The notes: generated from the sequence alone by a model not told the origin. DNA of 64,000 nt from UBA6224 sp963730375 (GCA_963730375.1 CAVSRJ010000001.1:434001-498000); one strand, 5' to 3'; positions 41,287 to 50,613 are shown, counted from the stretch's first letter. Program-made: numbers and translations.

Positions 41287-42111
41287 ATGGACTTGTTCGA
41301 TACCCACTGCCATATACAATCAGCTGGCCTGAACAAGGGTGAGCGAACGACGCATGAATTGTGGGCAAAGGCTAATGACATTACGATCGACCAACTGATT
41401 GATAACGCCCACCAGGCCGGCGTGCAGCAAATGATGTGCGTTGGCTGTGAATTAGAGGATAGCAAGCTAGCCATAGACTGTGCTCGTCAGCGCGATGGGT
41501 TGTATGCAAGCATCGGCATACACCCACACGAGGCGCAACACTATGCGGGCAAGCAAGATTTGCTCGCTGAATTTGCCGCTCTCGCGACTGAGCCAGCTGT
41601 TCGGGCGGTAGGTGAATGTGGTCTCGATTATTTTTATAGCCATTCGCCAAAAGAACAGCAGCTGGAAATCCTAAAATTTCAGATAGACCTGGCTATTCAA
41701 CACGACCTGGCCATGATTTTTCATGTCCGCGAAGCCTTTGATGATTTCTGGCCGATATTCGAGCAGTATCCCAGCGGTTCCATCAGGGGTGTGCTGCATA
41801 GCTTTACCGATTCTGTTGAGAATATGCAGCGTGCTGTCAAACACGGCTTATATATCGGCGTCAATGGCATTGCCACCTTTGCCAAGGAGGAAGAAAAACG
41901 TGTGATGTACCGCACAATTCCGCTAACGTCACTACTGTTAGAAACAGACGCTCCGTTCTTGACACCACATCCCTACCGTGGTACTATCAACGAGCCAAAA
42001 CACATACGCACTATTGCGGAATTTCTCGAAACAATTCGGGCTGAACGCCAAAAAGACATCGCAGCGGCAACCACACAAAACGCCAACGCGCTATTTCGTT
42101 TGCAAGACTAA
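41287..42111 (+). CDS. tatD: TatD-family metal-dependent hydrolase
   Basis: A 274-residue amidohydrolase-fold nuclease. Metal ligands are visible: DTHCHIQ at the start, GECGLDYFY with the bridging Glu, IFHVREA, GVLHSFT, and ETDAPFLTPHPYRG. The family degrades DNA from 3' ends and takes part in repair and quality control. It directly follows metG, a pairing widespread in bacteria, and is followed by two unknown genes in the same direction. Confidence 0.94.
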   Translation: MDLFDTHCHIQSAGLNKGERTTHELWAKANDITIDQLIDNAHQAGVQQMMCVGCELEDSKLAIDCARQRDGLYASIGIHPHEAQHYAGKQDLLAEFAALATEPAVRAVGECGLDYFYSHSPKEQQLEILKFQIDLAIQHDLAMIFHVREAFDDFWPIFEQYPSGSIRGVLHSFTDSVENMQRAVKHGLYIGVNGIATFAKEEEKRVMYRTIPLTSLLLETDAPFLTPHPYRGTINEPKHIRTIAEFLETIRAERQKDIAAATTQNANALFRLQD

Positions 42112-42127
42112 ACGGTACAAAGGACAT

Positions 42128-42607
42128 ATGAGTAATACGATCAAAGAGAGATTGGCTAAAGCAGGCTTGCTTGAGGAGCGTGGATACAGTACCACCATTC
42201 CTGAGCAGCATTATGATAAGAATAAATTAGCCAAAGTTCCCATGATGGGTGTAGTTGCCAGCGAAATGGAAAACCTAACGCTTACAGCGTTCTCTAACGT
42301 CAAGAATGCCAAGAACGTCTATAACCCGAACAATGCTGAATTATTCAACTGGGGTCGTCCCACCAACGAGCCTGCCGAGGCAGAAGTTGTACCACTTGAC
42401 GAGTGGCGTCGGCGCAATAGCGAACTAAGTGCATCTGCTTCAACAATTTTGCAAGATGACGGTTCTGAAGTACAGACGCCTGCCTACCTCAGGCAACAAG
42501 CCGAAAGCCCTAATAATATTGCTGACTTATCAGAACAGGCTAAGCGCTTTGCGGTTGATGCTCCTGAAGAGGCTACCAACGACAGCCCATGGCAGGAGGC
42601 CGCCTAG
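42128..42607 (+). CDS. hypothetical protein
   Basis: A 159-residue soluble protein beginning MSNTIKERLAKAGLLEERG. It is charged, Asn/Glu-rich and lacks a recognised domain; the middle holds VPLDEWRRRNSEL. The start is the ATG at 42128 after AAAGGAC; longer open frame upstream lies inside tatD. It ends 2 nt before the next gene and is probably co-transcribed with it. Confidence 0.55.
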   Translation: MSNTIKERLAKAGLLEERGYSTTIPEQHYDKNKLAKVPMMGVVASEMENLTLTAFSNVKNAKNVYNPNNAELFNWGRPTNEPAEAEVVPLDEWRRRNSELSASASTILQDDGSEVQTPAYLRQQAESPNNIADLSEQAKRFAVDAPEEATNDSPWQEAA

Positions 42608-42609
42608 CT

Positions 42610-42987
42610 ATGAAATTTGCCCGAGCTGTCTCCAAGCGAGCCACTGAACAGCGCCGTATCAATGCACATCGTATGCTGCTGCGCCACCTTGCCAAGATGG
42701 GCGGAAAGGTCTTTGGTCCAGTACCGGAGGGTGTGCGACGCGAATTCTTCTGCCTGGATGAATATACCTGGGTATGGCACGAGGAATGGACTGACGAGCA
42801 GGGTCAACGTCAAGCGTTGACGACGCGCTATGACATTCGCCCAACCGGCATTTTGAAATCGCAGGGCGTCAACTCATACCAGCACTTGAGCACAGAGGAA
42901 GAGCAGAACTTCCGCGCCGCTGTCGAATTGTACAGCAAGGCTGCGCTCGACGAAATCCAAGAAATCCAACAGCTAGCAACTGCCTAA
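42610..42987 (+). CDS. hypothetical protein
   Basis: A 125-residue protein, basic at its N-terminus (MKFARAVSKRATEQRR), with an aromatic segment FFCLDEYTWVWHEEWTDEQG and an RYDIRPTGILKSQG segment. It recalls small CPR proteins encoded beside secretion or pilus genes, but I cannot name a family. AGGAGG lies 9 nt before the ATG. It follows the previous unknown gene by 2 nt. Confidence 0.55.
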   Translation: MKFARAVSKRATEQRRINAHRMLLRHLAKMGGKVFGPVPEGVRREFFCLDEYTWVWHEEWTDEQGQRQALTTRYDIRPTGILKSQGVNSYQHLSTEEEQNFRAAVELYSKAALDEIQEIQQLATA

Positions 42988-42992
42988 CTTGC

Positions 42993-42998
42993 TACACT
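42993..42998 (+). promoter_or_regulatory. -10 box 7 nt before the cysteine desulfurase start (leaderless)
   Basis: TACACT is followed by 7 nt and the ATG at 43006. A GTG at 43000 would overlap the transcription start, so it is rejected as the start codon. Confidence 0.55.
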
Positions 42999-43005
42999 GG
43001 TGCCT

Positions 43006-44148
43006 ATGACTACACAACGGCTTGTCTACCTAGACCACGCCGCTGCGACGCCAGTCGATCCGCTGGTTATGCAGCGTATGCAGCCATACTTCGGGCTGCA
43101 GTTTTATAATCCATCGGCGACGTATGGGCCGGCTCGCGTCGTTGCCAATGAACTTCGTATTGCACGCGGCCAAGTAGCGAGCTGTCTCGGCGCGCGGGCT
43201 GCCGATATTGTTTTTACGGCGGGCGGCAGCGAAGCAAACAATTTAGCAATTCATGGCACCATGCGTCGCTTTCCTGGTAAAAATATCGTGGTAAGTGCCA
43301 TCGAGCACGAGTCGGTACTGGCAGCCGCCCAGAAGCACGAGTGCCGTATCGCACGAGTAGACGAGCGTGGTCTCGTTGATCTGGACCACCTAGCAGAGCT
43401 GATTGATGACGACACCGTTATGGTCAGCGTGATGTACGCAAACAATGAAATTGGCACCGTACAGCCCATTCATGACATTGCCGCACTTATCAAAGAGAAG
43501 TGCGCTGCACGCTCCCAGCATGCCCACCCACTCGTATTTCACACTGATGCCGCACAGGCTGCCAACTATCTCGATTTGCATGTTGCTCGCCTGGGTGTTG
43601 ATATGATGACGCTAAATGGCGGCAAAATTTACGGTCCCAAGCAGACTGGTTGTTTGTATGTAAAAGGTGGAGCAAAGCTTGAGCCGCTGATTGACGGCGG
43701 CGGCCAGGAGATGGGCCTGCGCAGTGGCACCGAGAACGTTGCCGGGGCTATTGGGTTTGCCGAAGCTTTGACTATGGCGCAGGCGATGCGACGGGACGAG
43801 GGCGCTCGACTAAAGCAGCTGCAGTCGCGCCTGGCCAAAGGTATTCAGCAGCTTCAGCCAGAGGCCACCATCAATGGGGCAAAGACAAAACGGTTGCCCA
43901 ACAATGTTCACGTGACGTTCCCAGGGGTTGATAACGAGCGACTGCTCATTAAGCTGGACGAGGCCGGTGTGTTGGCAGCTGCGGGCTCGGCTTGTAGTGC
44001 CAGCAACGAGGAGCCATCCCATGTGCTGGCTGCGCTTGGGCTGGATGAGGCGACGGCACGGAGCTCGGTGCGCTTTACGCTCGGCCGCATGACGGACGAA
44101 ACAGCCATTGATTACGTCCTACAGAGTCTGAGCCAAATTCTCAAATAA
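43006..44148 (+). CDS. cysteine desulfurase (NifS/IscS family)
   Basis: A PLP enzyme of about 380 residues that takes sulfur from cysteine for thiolation of tRNA or Fe-S assembly. YLDHAAATPVD opens the fold, NEIGTVQP and HTDAAQAA bind PLP, NGGKIYGPKQTG carries the PLP lysine, and GSACSAS has the catalytic Cys. No IscU or Fe-S genes are adjacent. MnmA, which needs such sulfur, is encoded at 57.9 kb, so tRNA 2-thiouridine is the likely use here. Confidence 0.93.
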   Translation: MTTQRLVYLDHAAATPVDPLVMQRMQPYFGLQFYNPSATYGPARVVANELRIARGQVASCLGARAADIVFTAGGSEANNLAIHGTMRRFPGKNIVVSAIEHESVLAAAQKHECRIARVDERGLVDLDHLAELIDDDTVMVSVMYANNEIGTVQPIHDIAALIKEKCAARSQHAHPLVFHTDAAQAANYLDLHVARLGVDMMTLNGGKIYGPKQTGCLYVKGGAKLEPLIDGGGQEMGLRSGTENVAGAIGFAEALTMAQAMRRDEGARLKQLQSRLAKGIQQLQPEATINGAKTKRLPNNVHVTFPGVDNERLLIKLDEAGVLAAAGSACSASNEEPSHVLAALGLDEATARSSVRFTLGRMTDETAIDYVLQSLSQILK

Positions 44149-44217
44149 TCCCAGTGGCTGGTCATGACTAGCACTATTGCGATGTCAGGGCGTGATTCGT
44201 GTATACTCGTAGATAAG

Positions 44218-45069
44218 ATGGTTACGCTTATTCGTAATAGCCTACGCACCCTCGGTCTCTCCGTAGTCATTGGGCTTGCCATAGTGGCCACGGCCGGGGC
44301 TGCTTCAGATACGCGCGCCCCGGTTACCCAAAGCTACGGCACCGATGATACGGTGCAAAAGGGTATGATTGTCCGCCTCGACGCCAAGGATACCAGCAAG
44401 GTATCCATCCTCAAACAAGAAGATAGCAAGAAAATGTTCGGCGTCGTCGTTGATGCCAATGACGCAGCACTCTCTCTAACCGGCAACCTCGATAAGCGCC
44501 AGGTGTATGTGGCGACGTTTGGCAAATACTACGTGCTGGTGAGCACCCAAAACGGACCTATCATCGCCGGTGAGTCAGTCAGTATATCATCGCTCAATGG
44601 CATTGGCATGAAGGCGGACGGCGACGAAGATCTAATCCTCGGCAAGGCCTTGACCAGTTTCGACGGCAATGGACAGGTCAGCAGCACTGCCACCTACAAA
44701 GACGGCAATGGCCAAGATGTCAAGATTGCGCTCGGACGCATTTTAGTTGATGTGGCCGTGCAGGAAAATCCGCTGCGTTCGCAAGGTTTCCCGAGCGCGC
44801 TGACCCAGTTCCTGGGAGATATTGGCTATACCGTGACCAAAAAGAACGTCAGCGTTGCCCGATTGTATCTGGCGCTGGTAATTTTGATTATTACCGCGAT
44901 TGTGTCCAGCGTGCTGCTGTTTAGTGCGGTACGCAACGCCATGATCTCCATCGGTCGTAACCCGTTAGCCAAGCGCGACATCATTCGCGGTATGATTCAG
45001 GTGGTCATGACCAGCTTAATCATTTTCATTATTGGCATTTTTGGGGTATATTTACTACTAAAGCTTTAG
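44218..45069 (+). CDS. secreted-domain protein with a c-subunit-like membrane hairpin, first gene of the F1 operon
   Basis: About 283 residues. A signal-like helix (about 8-27) leads to a beta-rich extracytoplasmic domain (about 30-205) with GMIVRLDAKDTSKVSI and KKMFGVVVDAND segments. The C-terminus is a two-helix hairpin (about 212-283) with a polar loop ISIGRNPLAKRD. This RNP loop and its spacing match the loop of ATP synthase subunit c. However, neither helix has an Asp or Glu: the residue at the position of the proton-carrying acid is Leu. It occupies the place of atpB/atpE just before the b-like gene. TATACT lies 10 nt before the ATG. It may anchor the F1 motor; a canonical proton-carrying role is unlikely. 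Confidence 0.65.
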   Translation: MVTLIRNSLRTLGLSVVIGLAIVATAGAASDTRAPVTQSYGTDDTVQKGMIVRLDAKDTSKVSILKQEDSKKMFGVVVDANDAALSLTGNLDKRQVYVATFGKYYVLVSTQNGPIIAGESVSISSLNGIGMKADGDEDLILGKALTSFDGNGQVSSTATYKDGNGQDVKIALGRILVDVAVQENPLRSQGFPSALTQFLGDIGYTVTKKNVSVARLYLALVILIITAIVSSVLLFSAVRNAMISIGRNPLAKRDIIRGMIQVVMTSLIIFIIGIFGVYLLLKL

Positions 45070-45190
45070 CTTTTTGAACCTTCTCAGTCCGCGCCGCCTA
45101 ACTCAGCAATTTCGCCAGAGTTACCAGGGGTGCGCTTCGAAGGCTCACAAGCGTTGATAAAGGCATGCAATTTATGGTGGGAATACAAAT

Positions 45191-45814
45191 ATGACAATCT
45201 GGTGGCTCGTACTGATACTGGCATTTTTAGCTGCGGTTGGTCTGGGATTTATTTGGGTCATAGTTGCAATTAGTCGTGTGCAAGGCGGCGGTAAGCGCAG
45301 TCTGGCCGATTCGCTCGAAGATGCGGCCCAGGAAGATGTCGAGCATATCTTCAATGATGAATTTCGTGAAGAATTGCGCAACAGAGGTCGTCTACACTTC
45401 GAAAAGATTATTGGCGAGAACGCCATGTTCCTGCAGCAGGACTTGCGTTTGACGACGAGTCAGCTGAACGAGTACATGAAGGCGGAAATCACCAAAAAGC
45501 TCAAAGAGGAATTCGTCAAATACGAAGAGTCCATCATGGACGCCAAGCAACTGGCCATTGAATCTATCGAAAAAACCAACACCGCCATCGACGAACAGCG
45601 TAAAATGCTGGGTGAAGAACTCCAAAAACAAGTTACCGAACAAAAGAAACACCTCATCAAGCACTTCGAGGAGAATATGGCCGACGTCATCAATCACTAC
45701 GTATTGGCAGCCATTGGAGACCAGATCGATCTGACCGACCAGCTGGAATACATTTTGGCGGAGCTAGAAGCAAACAAGGCAGCTATTGTTGAGGACATTA
45801 CCAATGGTGCATGA
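45191..45814 (+). CDS. ATP synthase subunit b-like protein
   Basis: A 207-residue protein with one N-terminal membrane helix (about 5-27) and a long charged coiled coil (about 45-190). The layout is that of the peripheral stalk subunit b, which holds F1 against the membrane. Sequence is divergent and the helix begins late compared with normal b subunits. It overlaps the delta-like gene by 11 nt and lies in the expected atpF position. Confidence 0.7.
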   Translation: MTIWWLVLILAFLAAVGLGFIWVIVAISRVQGGGKRSLADSLEDAAQEDVEHIFNDEFREELRNRGRLHFEKIIGENAMFLQQDLRLTTSQLNEYMKAEITKKLKEEFVKYEESIMDAKQLAIESIEKTNTAIDEQRKMLGEELQKQVTEQKKHLIKHFEENMADVINHYVLAAIGDQIDLTDQLEYILAELEANKAAIVEDITNGA

Positions 45815-46313
45815 GCCCATTGATTTTCAGTTACCAGCCCTGGTCGTCGGTGTTGCTGACGTGATGCGGCTGCGCCGTGAACTTGATGCATTGTATGATT
45901 ATCTGCACCAGGAAGCCTTGCGTCAGGTCGATCCCTCGCAGCTGAAAATGCCCAAAACCAGCCGATTGCTCGATGAATTAGCGCGAGCCAACGGGGTGAA
46001 TCTGTTAAAACGTGATGACTTTGAGCGAACAGCGGCGGCCTTAGAGCGTATCCAGGCCGAAGCCCCACAGATACATGTGGCTTTTTCGACCGACCCATCA
46101 TCTGCATTCGTCGGACGGGTAGTCGACTGGCTGCGCAAAAATGTCCAGCCCGGTATCTTAGTGCAGGTGGGTGTGCAGCCAACGGTGGCTGCGGGGTGCG
46201 TGGTGCGCACCACAAACAAGCAATTTGACCTCAGTCTCAAGCAGCATTTCAAAGCGGCGCGTCCATTGCTGGTCGAAAAGCTGTCGGTCGATGAAGGAGT
46301 CGCCACCACATGA
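45804..46313 (+). CDS. atpH: ATP synthase delta subunit-like protein
   Basis: About 169 residues, starting MVHEPIDFQ at the ATG inside the end of the previous gene. The C-terminal third, NVQPGILVQVGVQPTVAAGC and then VVRTTNKQFDLSLKQHF, matches the conserved end of AtpH, the clamp between F1 and the stalk. The N-terminal half is divergent. Its stop overlaps the atpA start (ATGA, 46310-46313). Confidence 0.75.
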   Translation: MVHEPIDFQLPALVVGVADVMRLRRELDALYDYLHQEALRQVDPSQLKMPKTSRLLDELARANGVNLLKRDDFERTAAALERIQAEAPQIHVAFSTDPSSAFVGRVVDWLRKNVQPGILVQVGVQPTVAAGCVVRTTNKQFDLSLKQHFKAARPLLVEKLSVDEGVATT

Positions 46314-48106
46314 GTGCTGACAACAGACACTACGAACGTCTCGTAGCTGCCGGCAAGCCGGTTGGTGAGGTCGTCGCCGTCGACCACTTCCTGATAAAAG
46401 TGCGCGGGCTTCACCCGGTCAACACGCACGCACTCGTTATGTTTGAAGATGGCACCAAGGGTCTGGTACACCATGTGCTCGAAGAGGTCGTCGTAGTACT
46501 GCACCTCGGCGTGAGCAGTATTGTGCCTGGCATGACGGTAGTGCAACAACATGATGAGCTGGTCAGCAAAGTCGGCAAAGATTTCATAGGTCGCGTCATA
46601 TCGGTCAATGGCGAACCACTGGACGGGGGGCCACCTATCGCTGCGGACGCAGTCTGGCCGGTATTCCATGACGCCCCGAAATTGTTTGAGCGGCAGGCGC
46701 TCGACACCCAGCTCGAGACCGGCATAATGGTGCTCGATGAGCTGTTTCCGTTAGTGCGGGGTCAGCGTATGGCCATCCTGGGCGATAGCAAAGTTGGCAA
46801 AACGACTATGGCACTGCAGCTCGCGCTAAACCAAAAGAACACTGACGTCATCAGTGTCTATGTGCTGGTGGCGAAGCGACGCAGCGACATCGATGCTCTC
46901 ATCAGCCGACTCAAGTCGAACAATGCGCTCGAATCAGCCATTGTCGTGGTATCGACCGCCTTTGAGTCTCTAGTTATGAGCTACTTGGCACCGTACGTTG
47001 GCTGTGCCATCGCCGAGTATCTGTGGCAAAAATGCGACGAAGACGTCTTGATTGTGTACGACGACCTGACTAGCCACGCCCAGGCTTATCGAGAAATTTC
47101 ACTACTGGCTGGCACCAGCCCCGGTCGTGACAGCTACCCTGGTGATATGTTCTATGCGCACTCCTCGTTGCTGGAGCGAGCCGGCCGTATATCGGCAAAC
47201 TCGAAGACGTTGACCGCGTTACCAATCGTGCTGGCCAACGATGGCGATATCACCGCATTCCTGCCGACCAACGTCATGTCCATCACCGATGGTCAGTGGA
47301 TTCTCGATATGGCAATATTTCGCGATATCATGCGACCCGCCGTCAGTTCTGGACTGAGCGTGACTCGTATTGGTGGTGTCGGCCAAAACGACGATCAAAA
47401 GAAGCTGGCGGCCCAAACAATTAAGGTGTTGAACGCGCACCGCCAAGCTCAGGAATATTCACGATTTGGTTCCGAGCTAGCCGCCGAGGCGAAACGCAAC
47501 CTGCACATCGGTGCACAGCTGTACAAACTGATGGGGCAGGCGCCTGACGAGACATTCTCATTCGTGCAGCAAACGGCCATGTTTGATATTGTCTTGAACG
47601 AAAGCGGCGATCAGGTCGTTGATGTTGCCGTCATGAAAGAGGAAGCCAAAAAGCTCGCCAAAGAGGGCAAGATTACCGAGCACGCTGCTTTCCGTGATGC
47701 ACTGCGCAAGGCACTCAATTTGCCCGAGCCAAAGTCAGAAGATGAAATACGTGCCGAAGAGGCTGCCAAAGCTGGCGACAAACCAGAGGAGAACCCGGCA
47801 GACCACAAAGCAGACGACAACAAGCCACACGAAGAAAAGCCCTCCAACAAGGATGATAAGCCTGCCAAGGACGAATCCCACGACGATGAGACTGATAATT
47901 CTGAGTCCGATTCATCCGATAATGCCAAGCCAGGTACTGAGATTCATCCAGAACCAAAGCCAGCTGAGCCGGCTGACAAACCAGCCGAAGCTGAGACCGA
48001 CAAGGCACCAGAACCAGACGATAAGAAGCCAGCCGAAGCTGATGAGGGAGCTGCCGAGGCTTCCACCACACACGAGGCCAAGCAGCCCGAGGAGGCCCAC
48101 AAATGA
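46310..48106 (+). CDS. atpA: F1 ATPase alpha subunit with charged C-terminal extension
   Basis: A 598-residue subunit. The nucleotide domain has P-loop GDSKVGKT (158-165; GDRQTGKT is usual), VLIVYDDLTSHAQAYRE, LLAGTSPGRDSYPGDMFY and the noncatalytic-site segment PTNVMSITDGQW, VSSGLSVTRIGG. Residues about 488-598 are an added tail rich in Glu, Lys, Pro and Asp that normal alpha subunits lack. Start and stop overlap atpH and atpG. With gamma and beta it forms the catalytic hexamer; in a fermentative cell it may run as an ATP-driven motor. Confidence 0.93.
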   Translation: MSADNRHYERLVAAGKPVGEVVAVDHFLIKVRGLHPVNTHALVMFEDGTKGLVHHVLEEVVVVLHLGVSSIVPGMTVVQQHDELVSKVGKDFIGRVISVNGEPLDGGPPIAADAVWPVFHDAPKLFERQALDTQLETGIMVLDELFPLVRGQRMAILGDSKVGKTTMALQLALNQKNTDVISVYVLVAKRRSDIDALISRLKSNNALESAIVVVSTAFESLVMSYLAPYVGCAIAEYLWQKCDEDVLIVYDDLTSHAQAYREISLLAGTSPGRDSYPGDMFYAHSSLLERAGRISANSKTLTALPIVLANDGDITAFLPTNVMSITDGQWILDMAIFRDIMRPAVSSGLSVTRIGGVGQNDDQKKLAAQTIKVLNAHRQAQEYSRFGSELAAEAKRNLHIGAQLYKLMGQAPDETFSFVQQTAMFDIVLNESGDQVVDVAVMKEEAKKLAKEGKITEHAAFRDALRKALNLPEPKSEDEIRAEEAAKAGDKPEENPADHKADDNKPHEEKPSNKDDKPAKDESHDDETDNSESDSSDNAKPGTEIHPEPKPAEPADKPAEAETDKAPEPDDKKPAEADEGAAEASTTHEAKQPEEAHK

Positions 48107-48963
48107 AACAACCACGCGAAATTGCTGTTGAGCGTGACGGCATGGGCACGATAGTGGGGCTGACCAGTGTCTTCGAGGGGCTTGCCAGTATGCGTATCGC
48201 TCAGACCAAGAACCAGGTGCTGGAATCCCAGAAATTCTTCGACGAACTATGGCTTATTTATACGCAGTTGCGTGTCGACAGCTTATTCCGCTTTGGACGT
48301 GAAGACGAAAAACATGCCATCGACAAAGAACTCTTCATCGTCATTACTGCCGAGGGTGGCTTTAGTGGTGACATTGACCAGCGACTGATTCGCATGATGC
48401 TCAAAGAATATAAAGAAGACACGCACGATATTATCGTTATCGGGCACCACGGAGCCGTCCAGCTGAGCCAGCAAAACGTCCAGTACAAGAAGTACTACAA
48501 ACTTCCTGCCAAAGATCAAAATATAAACGTGTTGCCACTCATTGAGCAGATTGCGCAGTACAAGAACGCCAGCGTTTTCTATCAGTCATACGAATCTCTT
48601 ATGAGCCAGGATGTGAAGAAGATTGAGTTGCAGAAGGCCGTCCAGGACGCCGGTAGCCAGGCTGCCATGGACGACAGTGAAATTATTAGTGACGCCAACT
48701 ATATTTTCGAGCCCGGTACCTACGAAGTGGTCGCCCACCTTGAGCGTTCGATGTTACAGATTTCACTCAGCCAGTTGATATTGGACTCCAAATTAGCGCA
48801 GTATGCCAGTCGTTTCCGCTCCATGTCGGCCGCAAAGCAGCGTGCCACCGAGACGCATCACGACCTCGCGCTGCAGTTTAACCGAACCAAGCGTGCTGTC
48901 AGCGACGAACGACTCAAGGAAATCATTAACGGCCTGCGTGGGGCGGAGAGGGCAAAAGCATGA
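48103..48963 (+). CDS. atpG: F1 ATPase gamma subunit
   Basis: A 286-residue rotor shaft. The N-terminal helix (with SMRIAQTKNQVLE in place of the usual KKIT segment) and the conserved C-terminal helix (ATETHHDLALQFNRTKRAVSDERLKEIINGLRG, shown in part) fit AtpG; the central Rossmann-like region includes IVITAEGGFSGDIDQRLI. Overlaps atpA and atpD by 4 nt each, so expression is coupled. Confidence 0.9.
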   Translation: MKQPREIAVERDGMGTIVGLTSVFEGLASMRIAQTKNQVLESQKFFDELWLIYTQLRVDSLFRFGREDEKHAIDKELFIVITAEGGFSGDIDQRLIRMMLKEYKEDTHDIIVIGHHGAVQLSQQNVQYKKYYKLPAKDQNINVLPLIEQIAQYKNASVFYQSYESLMSQDVKKIELQKAVQDAGSQAAMDDSEIISDANYIFEPGTYEVVAHLERSMLQISLSQLILDSKLAQYASRFRSMSAAKQRATETHHDLALQFNRTKRAVSDERLKEIINGLRGAERAKA

Positions 48964-50078
48964 GTGTGACCAGCAAGGGTGTTGTCCGCGCCGTCAAAGA
49001 ACTGGTGGTACGCGTCGAATTCGACGAGACGGTACCGGCGGTACGCGACGTGATTATTGTTGATAACGCCAACAAATCACAGCTGCTCGTTGATAATTTG
49101 CTCGAGGGCAACGTGGCTGTCTGCCTTAACCTATACGCTGATCGCACTATCCAAAAGGGCATGAGCGTGACGCCGACTGGACGTACGCTGGAAATTCCCG
49201 TTGGCGATGAGCTGATTGGTCGTGTGGTCGATGCTACCGCGCGACCGATTGACGGCAAGCCACCCGTCAGCGACTCGCTGCCTCGCCGCAGTATTTTCAA
49301 AGCCGCCGAGAGCCGGGCGAGCTTCTCCGGTGAAAAGCCCGAAATCCTCGAGACGGGCATCAAGGTCATTGACTTCTTTACGCCGTTCGTAAAGGGCCGC
49401 AAAATTGGCATTATCGGTGGTGCCGGTGTTGGTAAGACGGTGCTGACCATGGAGCTGATTAACAACATTGCCCAGTCGACCGGTGGTTTGTCATTCTTTG
49501 CCGGTATTGGAGAGCGCATTCGTGAAGGTCACGAATTGTATGAAACACTGGCGGGACGTGACCTGCTCAAAAACACCTGCATGTTCTTTGGCCAGATGGA
49601 CCAGAACCCGGTACAGCGTTCCTTGATTGCACAGAGTGCCGTGACGCTGGCCGAATATTTCCGCGACGAGCAGGGCAAAGATCTGCTGTTCTTCGCCGAC
49701 AACATGTACCGATATGTCCAGGCCAAGAACGAGGTGTCGACCATCCTCGGTCAGGTTCCGAGCGAGGGTGGCTACGAGCCAACCATTTTCTCTGACGTGA
49801 AGACCTTGCAGGACCGCCTGGCCAGTAACGAAAAGGGGTCAATTACTGCTGTCCAGACCATTTACGTGCCGGCCGACGACCTCTCTGACCCAGCTGTGCA
49901 GCAGATTCAGCACGAGCTAGATAGTATTATCGTGCTGTCTCGTGCCATCGCCGAGCAGGGCATTCGCCCCGCTGTTGACCTCAGTCGCACCACGTCCAGC
50001 CTGTTGAGCCCTGACATTGTCGGTGACCGCCACTACCTGCTTGAGCGTCCAGGTGCAGAGCCTGTTACAGAAATATGA
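48960..50078 (+). CDS. atpD: F1 ATPase beta subunit, C-terminus displaced by a +1 frameshift
   Basis: The catalytic subunit, open for 372 residues. P-loop GGAGVGKT (153-160), AGIGERIREGHELYETL with the catalytic Glu, LLFFADNMYRYVQAKNEVS, and QTIYVPADDLSDPA are present. From GDRHYLLER the frame goes astray and stops at TGA 50076-50078. The genuine C-terminal helix domain continues in the +1 frame from 50050. Skipping one C at 50049 joins the two parts to about 437 residues, near normal length. As with pgk, an assembly error is the simplest reason. Confidence 0.92.
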   Translation: MSVTSKGVVRAVKELVVRVEFDETVPAVRDVIIVDNANKSQLLVDNLLEGNVAVCLNLYADRTIQKGMSVTPTGRTLEIPVGDELIGRVVDATARPIDGKPPVSDSLPRRSIFKAAESRASFSGEKPEILETGIKVIDFFTPFVKGRKIGIIGGAGVGKTVLTMELINNIAQSTGGLSFFAGIGERIREGHELYETLAGRDLLKNTCMFFGQMDQNPVQRSLIAQSAVTLAEYFRDEQGKDLLFFADNMYRYVQAKNEVSTILGQVPSEGGYEPTIFSDVKTLQDRLASNEKGSITAVQTIYVPADDLSDPAVQQIQHELDSIIVLSRAIAEQGIRPAVDLSRTTSSLLSPDIVGDRHYLLERPGAEPVTEI

Positions 50079-50274
50079 AAGCCTAAAGGGCATTATCGCC
50101 ATCATTGGTGAGAACGAATTGTCGGCGGCCGACCGAGCTGATTACGCCAAGGCCAAGAAGCTAATTACATTTTTCTCCCAAACCATGCACGTCATGGAGA
50201 ACCAGTCCGCTAACAAGGGTGAAGACTTCACGCGCGAGCAAACGCTCGACGGCATCGAAGAAATCATTGTCTAG
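50050..50274 (+). pseudogene. atpD: C-terminal part of F1 beta in the +1 frame
   Basis: Seventy-four codons continuing beta: QVQSLLQKYESLKGIIAIIG is the conserved start of the C-terminal domain, and ENELSAAD stands where DELSEED normally lies. It ends GIEEIIV. The sequence is well conserved and uninterrupted, so the protein is probably produced whole. Confidence 0.82.
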
Positions 50275-50282
50275 GACTCCCC

Positions 50283-50613
50283 ATGGTCAAACGAACTAGA
50301 CGCCAGCACCGGACAAATCATCGATGACGGCACGGTTGACGAGAAGCAAACCAAGGATGAGAATGGCCGCGAGCTGCTGCAGATAAAGGTCTATTCTCCA
50401 TTCAAGTCCTACTATGATGAGCCGGGGTACAGCATCTCGGCCGTCAACCGCACGGGAGATTTTGATATCTTGGCGCGTCACCACAACTTTATTACACTGC
50501 TCGAGCCCTGCGAGCTAAAAATTGAATCGCGTCGTGGTCCACAGATGGTTAAAATATCGGGCGGCATCATGCATGTTCGCGGTGACAAAGTCGTCGTGTT
50601 CCTCGATGTCTAA
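50283..50613 (+). CDS. atpC: F1 ATPase epsilon subunit, N-terminus frameshifted
   Basis: The frame ending at 50613 reads LQIKVYSPFKSYYDEPGYSI, then SAVNRTGDFDILARHHNFITLLEPCELKIE and ends in GDKVVVFLDV. The HHNFITLLEP block is the conserved core of epsilon, the inhibitory and rotor-foot subunit. No start codon exists in this frame. The only good ATG (50283) is in a different frame for six codons and would need a +1 shift near 50301 to join it. The helical C-terminal domain is absent, giving about 105 residues. The stop codon abuts the palindromic element at 50614. Confidence 0.75.
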
